Part shown: piece by piece, positions 1-6,392 of the stretch | Position numbering within the stretch: the first letter of the stretch is position 1 | Layout: the number at the start of each line of letters is the position of its first letter | Assembly: GCA_023266715.1 (NCBI GenBank) | Contig: JAHFPK010000058.1 | Location: forward strand, 1-11,728 | Origin: Hyphomicrobiales bacterium | GTDB lineage: Bacteria > Pseudomonadota > Alphaproteobacteria > Rhizobiales > Aestuariivirgaceae | Direction: 5' to 3' | DNA length: 11,728 nucleotides | The notes under the pieces: model-generated | What the model was told of the DNA's origin: nothing | Database searches by the model: none | Seen by the model: the letters and a program-made list of their open reading frames with translations, nothing else | Position numbers and translations under genes: made by a program

Positions 1-56
1 CCGTAGACGATGGACAGCGCGCCCGCGAGCACGATCAGCCAGAGAGTGGAGGTCAT
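1..56 (-). CDS. hppA: Membrane-bound proton-translocating pyrophosphatase, N-terminal fragment
   Basis: Only the first 18 codons and part of the next lie in the window. They read MTSTLWLIVLAGALSIVY, followed by GG, which opens a glycine codon. This matches the first transmembrane helix of alphaproteobacterial H+-pyrophosphatases, which typically begin with a short polar stretch and then a helix ending in S-[IV]-[VL]-Y-[GA]. The family couples pyrophosphate hydrolysis to proton pumping across the inner membrane. The ATG at 56 has a good ribosome binding site (AAAGGG, minus strand, about 7 bases upstream). In many Hyphomicrobiales this gene lies near the glyA-to-nusB operon, which supports the call. 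The identification rests on a very short stretch plus gene context, so it is probable rather than certain. Confidence 0.65.
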   Translation of the reverse strand, partial: MTSTLWLIVLAGALSIVY

Positions 57-77
57 GAATTAACCCTTTTGTTTGTG

Positions 78-91
78 TTGCCCCGGGGCAA
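78..91. promoter_or_regulatory. Perfect 14-bp GC-rich palindrome upstream of hppA
   Basis: TTGCCCCGGGGCAA is an uninterrupted perfect palindrome beginning 22 bases upstream of the hppA start, in the space between two divergent genes. It lies where an operator or leader element for hppA could sit. No regulator is known to me for this exact site. Its role is inferred from symmetry and position only. Confidence 0.3.
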
Positions 92-182
92 TCCAGACAC
101 GCGAATCCCCGCCTGTCCGTCCCCTGCCCCGGATTGATGGCTGGGATATGCCAAATCGGGCAAAAAGAAGCAATGGCCAGTA

Positions 183-210
183 TTGCGGATGGGTCAGACC
201 TTAGTATGAT
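183..210 (+). promoter_or_regulatory. Possible promoter for the GFA-family gene
   Basis: TTGCGG (183-188) and TATGAT (205-210) are separated by 16 bases. The -10 element matches the sigma-70 consensus at five of six positions, the -35 at only three. It lies 35 bases upstream of the preferred start at 246. The rest of 57-230 shows no gene. Confidence 0.3.
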
Positions 211-245
211 GCCTTTAACCCGCTATTTTCATGGAGAATGTGGTC

Positions 246-650
246 ATGGCCGAACGGACAGCCTCCTGTAGTTGCGGGCAACTCACGGTTCAGATTTCAG
301 GCGAGCCGGTGCGGGTTTCGATCTGCCATTGCCTGGCCTGCCAAAGGCGCACCGGCAGCGTTTTTGGTGAACAGGCCCGATTCAGACGGGAAGATATCAG
401 AAGGATTTCCGGGCATTCAACCGAGTATAGAAGGGTGGGGGATGAGGGCAGCGTCATATCATTTCGCTTCTGTCCGACCTGCGGAGCTACGGTTTACTAC
501 ACGATCAATGATAATCCAGAATTGGTCGCCATTCCGGTTGGCGCCTTCGCTGATCCCAGTTTCCAAACGCCCGTCCGCTCAGTTTATGAATCCCGCAAAC
601 ATGAATGGGTTGTTGTTCCGGACGGGCCGGGTATTGAGCATTTGGATTAG
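246..650 (+). CDS. GFA-family (CENP-V/GFA fold) zinc-binding protein
   Basis: A 134-residue protein of the glutathione-dependent formaldehyde-activating enzyme family (GFA, PF04828). Counting from the ATG at 246, the conserved zinc-binding cysteines are C8 and C10 (CSCG), C27, C29 and C32 (CHCLAC) and C76 and C79 (CPTC). This is the full seven-cysteine set of the fold, which is built as a small beta structure around structural and putative catalytic zinc. The family's founding activity, adding formaldehyde to glutathione, has been questioned, and most members have no established substrate, so only the fold is assigned. An earlier in-frame ATG at 231 has no ribosome binding site, while GGAG at 233-236 lies nine bases before 246, hence the chosen start. 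The gene stands alone, and its TAG stop interlocks with the stop of the convergent MFS gene (647-650). Confidence 0.85.
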   Translation: MAERTASCSCGQLTVQISGEPVRVSICHCLACQRRTGSVFGEQARFRREDIRRISGHSTEYRRVGDEGSVISFRFCPTCGATVYYTINDNPELVAIPVGAFADPSFQTPVRSVYESRKHEWVVVPDGPGIEHLD

Positions 651-1831
651 GTAGCGTGCTTTAAATTCCACGATTGCCAAGCAATGAGCAGCAAGGCCAG
701 CAGCGCGATTGGGAAGATGGCGATATTTATGAAGCCCCAGCCGGCAGCCGCCAACAACTTTCCGGAGCTGAATGAGGCAATTGCCACGACAGCAGACATG
801 ATGAAATCATTGGCGCCCTGCACCTTGCCGCGCTCGGAGGGCGTGTAGCAACTGGTGAGCATTGTGGTGCCGCCAATGAAGCCGAAATTCCAGCCCAGGC
901 CCAGCAAGATGAGCGCCACGGCAAAGTTTCCGAAGGTAATGCCTACGAGGCCGACAATTGCGGCAACAATCAGAATTGCCATGCCGCTAGCCGCAATTTT
1001 TGGCGCACCAAATCTTACGATCAATTGTCCGGTAAAGAAGCTTGGCACGAACATGGCCAGCACATGCCACTGAATGACCCATGACGCATCGGTCTTGTCA
1101 AAGCCGCAACCCACCATGGCCACTGGCGCTGCCGTCATCATGAAGTTCATCATACCATAGGCCAAAGTTCCGCTTGCCATGGCAACGATGAGCTTGGGCT
1201 GGCGCAGCAGCTCCTTCCAGGGGCGGCGCGGGCCATGCACGTCTGCCGCGGTTGGCTTCGGCAATTTGAGCAGCTGGAGCACGGCAATGGCAATCAGCGC
1301 AATGACGGCAACGGCGATGTAGGAGCCAGCAAAGGTAAAAGGAGCCAAGAGGTCCGAGGTGCCGCTGGAAATGAGCGTACCCGCCACGGCTGCCACAACG
1401 CCGCCCGTGAGCACCCAGGAAATGGCCATGGGCCTCATGGTTTCGCTTGCGCCTTCAACAGCGGCAAAGCGGTAAAACCCGCTGGTTGACTGGAATACGC
1501 CCTGAAGGGCCGTGGCAAAGCAAAACAGGGCAAAGTCTTTTGTGTAAATCGCATAGACGGAAAGGAGGGCACCCACTACGCAAAGGGCTGCGCCAGTTAA
1601 GAAAACCGGCACGCGCCCGATGCGCTGCATGATCAACGAGGCTGGAATTGTGGTGAGGGCAGAACCCAGGACAAAAGCTGTAATGGGCGCTGTGGCAAGA
1701 CCGGCATTGGGCGCAAGCATTAGGCCCACCAGACTGCCAGTCGCAAAAACCGTGATCACGCAGCAGGAATAGAGCGCCTGGGAGATTGCCAGCAGAAGGA
1801 TGTTTCGCTTGGCCAGGGCGACGTCGGTCAC
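647..1831 (-). CDS. MFS transporter, substrate unknown
   Basis: A 394-residue integral membrane protein with about 12 hydrophobic segments in two blocks of six. They are separated by a polar loop near residues 190-215 (KLPKPTAADVHGPRRPW), the usual layout of the major facilitator superfamily. A weak motif-A-like stretch, MQRIGRVPVFLTG, follows the second helix, and a PSERGKVQG loop follows the tenth. Members move small solutes by proton-coupled transport, but nothing here identifies the solute. The start is GTG (1831-1829), overlapping the TGA of nusB as GTGA, so translation is probably coupled to nusB and the gene is the last member of the rib-nusB operon. In Caulobacter and many proteobacteria thiL follows nusB; no thiL is present here. 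The TAA stop overlaps the GFA gene's stop on the other strand, leaving no room for a dedicated terminator. Confidence 0.85.
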   Translation of the reverse strand: MTDVALAKRNILLLAISQALYSCCVITVFATGSLVGLMLAPNAGLATAPITAFVLGSALTTIPASLIMQRIGRVPVFLTGAALCVVGALLSVYAIYTKDFALFCFATALQGVFQSTSGFYRFAAVEGASETMRPMAISWVLTGGVVAAVAGTLISSGTSDLLAPFTFAGSYIAVAVIALIAIAVLQLLKLPKPTAADVHGPRRPWKELLRQPKLIVAMASGTLAYGMMNFMMTAAPVAMVGCGFDKTDASWVIQWHVLAMFVPSFFTGQLIVRFGAPKIAASGMAILIVAAIVGLVGITFGNFAVALILLGLGWNFGFIGGTTMLTSCYTPSERGKVQGANDFIMSAVVAIASFSSGKLLAAAGWGFINIAIFPIALLALLLIAWQSWNLKHAT

Positions 1832-2298
1832 GCGGCGAACTCGCCGGGCCTGCGATTGCGCGCCAGGGTGTTCAGTACGCCATTGATAAAGCGGGGTTCT
1901 TCTTCACCAAAAAAGGCTCCCGCCACGTCGAGGTATTCACTTATCGACACGCGGGTCGGCACTTTTTCCATGAACATGATTTCAAAAGCTGCGGCACGAA
2001 GAATGGCGCGCACCGTGGCATCAAGCCGGTGAATGGGCCAAGCCTTGTCGAGAATGGCGTCCACGGTGGGGTCAATAGTTGCCTGCTCGCGTACGGCGCC
2101 ATCAACAACTTCCTTCAGGAATTTGTAATCGGCATCGCCGCATTGGCCGTCTTCAAAATTTTCACCTGTTGCACGGCTCAAAAACTGCGCAAGGGTTTCA
2201 CCCACGTCAGTTCCGGCCAGGTCCATTTGGTAAAGGGCCTGCACGGCGCCAAGGCGGGCGGCGCTGCGTTCAACCGGTTTTGCGCGCTTGCTGGTCAT
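1828..2298 (-). CDS. nusB: Transcription antitermination factor NusB
   Basis: A 156-residue all-helical RNA-binding protein. NusB pairs with NusE (ribosomal protein S10) on boxA RNA and supports antitermination during rRNA transcription. Recognisable family features are the N-terminal arginine-rich helix (RSAARLGAVQALYQMD, about residues 11-26), the central DATVRAILRAAAFE helix (about 93-106), and the C-terminal FINGVLNTLAR signature (about 137-147). The length is normal for alphaproteobacteria. The ATG overlaps the ribH stop by four bases (ATGA, 2295-2298), and its own stop overlaps the downstream MFS start. The ribH-nusB pairing is very widespread and suggests joint expression rather than a shared biochemical role. 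Confidence 0.95.
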   Translation of the reverse strand: MTSKRAKPVERSAARLGAVQALYQMDLAGTDVGETLAQFLSRATGENFEDGQCGDADYKFLKEVVDGAVREQATIDPTVDAILDKAWPIHRLDATVRAILRAAAFEIMFMEKVPTRVSISEYLDVAGAFFGEEEPRFINGVLNTLARNRRPGEFAA

Positions 2299-2768
2299 CG
2301 TGTGAATTTCTTTTTCATGGCGCGCTTGTGATGGATCATGGTGAGAGCTGCTTGTGCCGCACCACCGCCCTTGTCACCGTCAGAAGTTTTTGCCCGCGCC
2401 CAGGCTTGCTCTTCGGTTTCGCAGGTCAATATGCCATTGCCAATGCAAAGGCCTTTCAGAGCGAGATCCATGAGTCCGCGCGCGCTTTCATTGGAAACGA
2501 TTTCGTAGTGCATGGTTTCGCCGCGCAAGACACACCCCAATGCCACATAGCCATCGTAACGCTTCGAGGCTTCCGCAATTGCAATTGCTCCCGGAAGTTC
2601 CAAGGCGCCAGGCACGACAACATGATCCCATGTGGCACCGGCGCGTTCTATCGCAGCAACAGCACCTTTTACGAGTTCATTGCACAGGTCTGCGTAATAG
2701 CGCGCTTCAAGAATAAGAAGTCGGGCCTTCAGCTTTCCGGACGCAACAGTTTTCTTTTCGACTTTCAT
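2295..2768 (-). CDS. ribH: 6,7-dimethyl-8-ribityllumazine synthase
   Basis: A 157-residue enzyme that condenses 5-amino-6-ribitylaminouracil with 3,4-dihydroxy-2-butanone 4-phosphate, the penultimate step of riboflavin synthesis. Diagnostic stretches are ARYYADLCNELVKGA (about 22-36), the substrate-binding VVPGALELPGAI (50-61), GCVLRGETMHYEIV (78-91) with the catalytic histidine at H87, and IGNGILTCETEEQA (109-122). A basic end (HHKRAMKKKFTR) extends the C-terminus. The family assembles as pentamers or 60-mer capsids. The ATG overlaps the ribE stop (ATGA, 2765-2768) and the gene ends inside the nusB start. The product is the substrate of RibE, encoded immediately upstream. Confidence 0.95.
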   Translation of the reverse strand: MKVEKKTVASGKLKARLLILEARYYADLCNELVKGAVAAIERAGATWDHVVVPGALELPGAIAIAEASKRYDGYVALGCVLRGETMHYEIVSNESARGLMDLALKGLCIGNGILTCETEEQAWARAKTSDGDKGGGAAQAALTMIHHKRAMKKKFTR

Positions 2769-3373
2769 GACTTCCCAAACTCAGCAAGACGCGCCACATA
2801 GCGCGCCAGCATATCTATTTCAATGTTAACGGCATCGCCCTCGCGCGCATGACCCCATGTGGTGACCGCTTGGGTATGGGGAATGATGTTCACCCCAAAC
2901 TGATTGCTTTCCACTTCATTCACGGTGAACGAGGTTCCATCAAGGGTGACGGAACCTTTCTGCGCAATAAAGCGAGCAATGTCATCTGGTGCCTTGAAAC
3001 GAAAGCGCTTGGAGTCGTCTTCCGGCGTGATGGAGATAATTTCGCCTAGACCATCGACATGGCCGGAGACGATATGGCCACCGAGCTCATCGCCCATTTT
3101 CAAGGCGCGCTCCAGATTGATGCGGGTTCCCGCTTTCCAATTCTTCAACGTTGTTTTGGAAAGTGTTTCGGCGGAGGCTTCAACCGTGAAAGTGCCCCGC
3201 CCGACTTTTGATTTGCTCATTTCAATGGCGGTCAAGCAGCAGCCGGAACAGGCAATTGAAGCCCCCACAGCAATGCTTTCCGGCGCATAGGACGTGGCAA
3301 TCACAAAACGGATGTCGCCACGCTTTTCAACGCCTACAACTTCGCCAATATCAGTGACTATCCCGGTGAACAT
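2765..3373 (-). CDS. ribE: Riboflavin synthase, alpha subunit
   Basis: A 202-residue protein that dismutates two molecules of 6,7-dimethyl-8-ribityllumazine into riboflavin and 5-amino-6-ribitylaminouracil. It shows the two tandem lumazine-binding barrels of the family. The first begins with MFTGIVTDIGEV and contains CSGCCLTA (about 43-50). The second begins near residue 100 with GGHIVSGHVDG and contains SVTLDGTSFTVN. I set the start at 3373 because the family almost always begins MFTGIV. An in-frame ATG at 3385 would add only MNGP, and neither start has a convincing ribosome binding site, which suggests coupling to ribD. The gene overlaps ribD by 23 bases and ribH by four. It is called ribC in some annotations. 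Confidence 0.95.
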   Translation of the reverse strand: MFTGIVTDIGEVVGVEKRGDIRFVIATSYAPESIAVGASIACSGCCLTAIEMSKSKVGRGTFTVEASAETLSKTTLKNWKAGTRINLERALKMGDELGGHIVSGHVDGLGEIISITPEDDSKRFRFKAPDDIARFIAQKGSVTLDGTSFTVNEVESNQFGVNIIPHTQAVTTWGHAREGDAVNIEIDMLARYVARLAEFGKS

Positions 3374-4442
3374 GGGGCCGTTCATAGACGGTCAAAGTAT
3401 CGGTTCCAAGCACTTCCTTTTGGGTGGGTTTAAAGCGCTTTTCGAGCGCTGACAGTGGCGTATCGGCAATGGCGTCAATGCCTTGCGGACCAATAACTGT
3501 CGGGCTTTGAAAGAGCTGCACTTCGTCAATCAAACCGGCCTCAAGAAAACTTTGCGAGATATGGGAGCCGCCTTCAACCAACAGTCGGTTGATGCCTCTT
3601 TCCGCAAGCCGCTCCATCGCATTGGTAAGATCCACCCAGCCGCCAGCAGTTTGCTTGCAGTCTATCACCGTTATGCCAGCGCTGACCCCGCCTTTGCGGG
3701 TGGACAGAATCCAGACAGGCACCTGCTCAGCTGTTTTCACGAGCCTAGCCTCGGATGGGATGGAAAGCCGGGTGTCCGCCACAATACGAATAGACGAACG
3801 GGCTTCCATTCCTGGCAAGCGGCAGGTCAAATCTGGATCATCAATCAAAACCGTACTGAGGCCTACGAGAATTGCATCACTCTGGGCACGCATCAGATGA
3901 ACTCGAGTTTTTACTTCCTCACCAGTTATGGAAGTTCGTTGCCCCGGACCTGCAGAGATTTTTCCATCGGCAGAAACTCCAATCTTTAGAGTAACATAGG
4001 GGCGCTTCTTCTGGATCCTGGTTAGGAATCCCGCAAGGTCTTGTGTTGCCTCCTCGGCGCAAATACCGGTTTTAACGGTGATGCCCGCAGCTTTCAAAAT
4101 GGCGTGGCCGCCGCCGGAAACACGAAGGTCAGGGTCTTCCAGGGCGGTAACGACACGGGCAAGGCCCGCATTGACCAGGGCTTCAGCGCATGGCCCAGTA
4201 CGGCCATGGTGGGCGCAGGGTTCGAGGGTGACATAGGCGGTGGTGCCCTTGGCGGCATCACCCGCCATTTTGAGGGCCTCGGTTTCGGCATGGGGCCTGC
4301 CGCCGGGTTGGGTCCAGCCGACACCTAAAACCCTGCCATCCTTAACGACAACGCAGCCCACAGGTGGGTTCTCCGCGGTGGTGCCAAGTGCACGGCGACC
4401 CAGGCGCAGGGCGTAGTCCATCCAGCGCCGGTCGGGGTTCAA
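3351..4442 (-). CDS. ribD: Bifunctional pyrimidine deaminase/reductase RibD
   Basis: A 363-residue two-domain enzyme for the second and third steps of riboflavin synthesis: deamination of the diamino-hydroxy-pyrimidinone, then NADPH-dependent reduction of the ribosyl side chain. The N-terminal cytidine-deaminase-like domain (about 1-145) carries the zinc site: H51 and E53 in HAE, then C76 and C85 in PCAHHGRTGPC. The reductase domain (about 147-355) shows TLKIGVSADGKI, the STVLIDDPDLTCR substrate loop and the LLVEGGSHISQSFL nucleotide-binding stretch. The start is TTG (4442-4440), fused to the nrdR stop as TTGA. A strong GAGGGG lies just upstream, which supports the TTG over the ATG seven codons later. 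No flavin riboswitch precedes it, because nrdR abuts directly. Confidence 0.95.
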   Translation of the reverse strand: MNPDRRWMDYALRLGRRALGTTAENPPVGCVVVKDGRVLGVGWTQPGGRPHAETEALKMAGDAAKGTTAYVTLEPCAHHGRTGPCAEALVNAGLARVVTALEDPDLRVSGGGHAILKAAGITVKTGICAEEATQDLAGFLTRIQKKRPYVTLKIGVSADGKISAGPGQRTSITGEEVKTRVHLMRAQSDAILVGLSTVLIDDPDLTCRLPGMEARSSIRIVADTRLSIPSEARLVKTAEQVPVWILSTRKGGVSAGITVIDCKQTAGGWVDLTNAMERLAERGINRLLVEGGSHISQSFLEAGLIDEVQLFQSPTVIGPQGIDAIADTPLSALEKRFKPTQKEVLGTDTLTVYERPHVHRDSH

Positions 4443-4912
4443 TTCCCCTCGCTTTCGCCCTCGTCGCTGGCGAGTTCGCCGATCAGCTCCTCAAAATCCT
4501 TGGCTTCGCGGAAATTCTTGTAGACCGAGGCAAAGCGCACATAGGCCACGTCATCGAGCGCCTTTAGCGCCTCCATGATGAGCTTGCCTACGGTTTCCGA
4601 CTTGATTTCACTTTCGCCGAGGCTTTCCAACCGCCGCACGATGCCGGAGACCATGCGCTCTATCCGCTCGGGTTCAACCGGGCGTTTGCGCAGGGCTATT
4701 TGCACCGAGCGCATGAGCTTGTCACGGTCAAAGGGCACCCGCCTGCCGGTTTTCTTGATCACCATGAGCTCGCGGAGCTGCACCCGCTCAAAAGTGGTAA
4801 ACCGTCCGGCGCAGTCCGGGCAATAACGCCTGCGGCGGATCGCTGCTCCATCTTCCGTGGAGCGTGAATCCTTAACCTGGGTTTCTTCGTTACTGCAGAA
4901 TGGGCAGCGCAT
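4439..4912 (-). CDS. nrdR: Transcriptional repressor NrdR
   Basis: A 157-residue regulator that represses ribonucleotide reductase genes in response to ATP/dATP. The N-terminal zinc ribbon has C3/C6 (CPFC) and C31/C34 (CPDC) with an arginine-rich stretch between them (AIRRRRYCP). The ATP-cone domain follows (about 46-136), including KKTGRRVPFDRDKLMRS and the AYVRFASVYKNF end signature. The acidic tail DEGESEGN is slightly long. The gene starts ten bases after the glyA stop and its TGA forms the ribD start overlap. No ribonucleotide reductase gene lies in the window, so its targets must be elsewhere. I see no obvious NrdR box pair in the glyA or nrdR upstream regions. Confidence 0.95.
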   Translation of the reverse strand: MRCPFCSNEETQVKDSRSTEDGAAIRRRRYCPDCAGRFTTFERVQLRELMVIKKTGRRVPFDRDKLMRSVQIALRKRPVEPERIERMVSGIVRRLESLGESEIKSETVGKLIMEALKALDDVAYVRFASVYKNFREAKDFEELIGELASDEGESEGN

Positions 4913-4921
4913 GCATCACTT

Positions 4922-6265
4922 TCACGAGTAGATCGGGAAGCGTTTGGTAAGAGCCAGGACCTTGCGCTTGACCGCAGCTTCTACCTTAGCATTGCCCTCT
5001 TCACCATTCTTCGCAAGGCCATCGAGAACCTCAATTATCAAAGCACCCACTTCCTTGAACTCCGCCACGCCAAAGCCGCGCGTGGTGCCGGCGGGCGTGC
5101 CTAGCCTTATGCCGGAGGTGATGGTGAAGGGCGCTGGGTCGAAGGGAATGCCATTCTTGTTGCAGGTGATATAGGCGCGGCCAAGGGCGGCCTCAGAGGC
5201 CTTGCCGGTCAGTCCCTTCTTGCGGAGGTCTACCAACATCAAATGGGTATCGGTGCCACCTGAGACGAGATCACAGCCGCCTTTGATCATGGCATCTGCG
5301 AGTGCCTTAGCATTGGCAGCCACTTGGGCGGCGTATTTTTTAAAGGCTGGACGCAGCGCCTCACCAAAGGCCACGGCCTTGGCGGCAATCACATGCTCCA
5401 GAGGACCGCCTTGGAGACCAGGGAACACGGAAGAATTGATCTTCTTGCCGATGGCCTCATCGCGCGTGAGGATCATGCCACCACGGGGGCCGCGCAGGGT
5501 CTTATGGGTGGTGGTGGTCACGACATGGGCATGCTCAAGCGGATTGGGATGCACACCGCCCGCCACGAGGCCCGCAATGTGGGCCATGTCCACCATGAAA
5601 TAGGCACCAACGCTGTCAGCAATTTGACGGAAGCGGGCGAAATCGAGAAAGCGCGGATAGCCCGAGCCGCCCGCGATAATCAGCTTCGGCTTCACCTCAA
5701 GCGCCTGGGCGGCAAGTTTGTCATAGTCAATCAGGTGATTATCTTCGCGCACCTTGTAAGGGGCAACCTTGAACCACTTGCCCGACTGGTTCACGGGCGA
5801 GCCGTGGGTCAAATGCCCGCCACAGGCGAGATCGAGACCCATATAGGTGTCACCGGGCTGCAGCAAAGCAAAGAACACGGCTTGGTTGGCCTGAGCGCCG
5901 GAATGGGGCTGCACATTGGCGAAGGAGCAATCGAACAGCTTGCAGGCGCGCTCAATGGCGAGGTTTTCGGAAACGTCCACATACTGGCAGCCGCCGTAAT
6001 AGCGCCGGCCGGGGTAACCTTCCGCATACTTGTTGGTCATGATGGAGCCTTGCGCCTCCATCACGGCACGGGAGACGATGTTCTCGGAAGCGATAAGCTC
6101 AATTTCGTTCTGCTGGCGGTGAAGCTCATCGGCAATGGTCTTGGCAACCTTGGGATCAGTCTTGCTGAGCTTTTCCTTGAAGAAGCCGGGGAACAAGGGA
6201 GCCTTCTTTGCTTTGGCCTTGGCGGCTGGTTTCTTGACGGTTTTCTTGATTGCTTTCTTGGCCAT
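4922..6265 (-). CDS. glyA: Serine hydroxymethyltransferase with a lysine-rich N-terminal extension
   Basis: A 447-residue PLP enzyme that interconverts serine and glycine and feeds 5,10-methylene-tetrahydrofolate into one-carbon metabolism. Family hallmarks are IELIASENIVSRAV (55-68), NKYAEGYPGRRYYGG (78-92), the PLP-contacting D226 in DMAHIAGL, and TTTTHKTLRGPRGG with the Schiff-base lysine at K255. The ATG at 6265 is chosen because AAGGGA lies about seven bases upstream; 29 further in-frame codons back to 6352 do not look like protein. Residues 2-21 form an unusual Lys/Ala-rich head (AKKAIKKTVKK, PAAKAKAKK) absent from the E. coli enzyme (417 residues). The gene heads the nrdR-rib-nusB run and sits 127 bases downstream of hemA, whose product consumes glycine. 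Confidence 0.96.
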   Translation of the reverse strand: MAKKAIKKTVKKPAAKAKAKKAPLFPGFFKEKLSKTDPKVAKTIADELHRQQNEIELIASENIVSRAVMEAQGSIMTNKYAEGYPGRRYYGGCQYVDVSENLAIERACKLFDCSFANVQPHSGAQANQAVFFALLQPGDTYMGLDLACGGHLTHGSPVNQSGKWFKVAPYKVREDNHLIDYDKLAAQALEVKPKLIIAGGSGYPRFLDFARFRQIADSVGAYFMVDMAHIAGLVAGGVHPNPLEHAHVVTTTTHKTLRGPRGGMILTRDEAIGKKINSSVFPGLQGGPLEHVIAAKAVAFGEALRPAFKKYAAQVAANAKALADAMIKGGCDLVSGGTDTHLMLVDLRKKGLTGKASEAALGRAYITCNKNGIPFDPAPFTITSGIRLGTPAGTTRGFGVAEFKEVGALIIEVLDGLAKNGEEGNAKVEAAVKRKVLALTKRFPIYS

Positions 6266-6300
6266 ATTGGTCCCTTGCCCTGATTCCGAGTTTCGGCTGC

Positions 6301-6328
6301 AAAATAGCGAAAGCCGTGTTGGGGTCCA
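6301..6328 (-). promoter_or_regulatory. glyA: Possible glyA promoter
   Basis: On the minus strand, TGGACC (6328-6323) and TATTTT (6306-6301) are 16 bases apart, each matching the sigma-70 consensus at four of six positions. Transcription from here would give a leader of about 30 bases before the ATG at 6265. The match is weak, and this is offered only as the best candidate in the hemA-glyA gap. Confidence 0.28.
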
Positions 6329-6354
6329 GTAATATATGGCCGCAGCAGACAAAG

Positions 6355-6370
6355 CGCCGGGGAAACGGCG
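6355..6370 (-). terminator. Weak hairpin after hemA, possible terminator or attenuator
   Basis: CGCCG (6355-6359) and CGGCG (6366-6370) can pair around a six-base loop, 23 bases past the hemA stop. On the minus strand it is followed by CTTTGTCT rather than a true T-run, so termination would be partial at best. Some hemA transcripts may therefore continue into glyA. Confidence 0.3.
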
Positions 6371-6392
6371 TAGCTCATTAGAATTGCGGCAA

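Noticed and set aside
1786..2801. Plus-strand frames of 181 and 240 codons
   Set aside because: Both are antisense to nusB and ribH, which match known families throughout.
4443..4921. A flavin riboswitch upstream of ribD
   Set aside because: nrdR coding sequence abuts ribD directly and there is no untranslated space for the aptamer.
5324..6283. A 319-codon open frame on the plus strand
   Set aside because: It lies entirely antisense to glyA, whose motifs are unmistakable. The long open frame reflects GC-biased codon use on the opposite strand.
6266..6352. N-terminal extension of glyA by 29 codons
   Set aside because: The added residues show no protein-like or targeting character, there is no ribosome binding site at 6352, and a good one precedes 6265.
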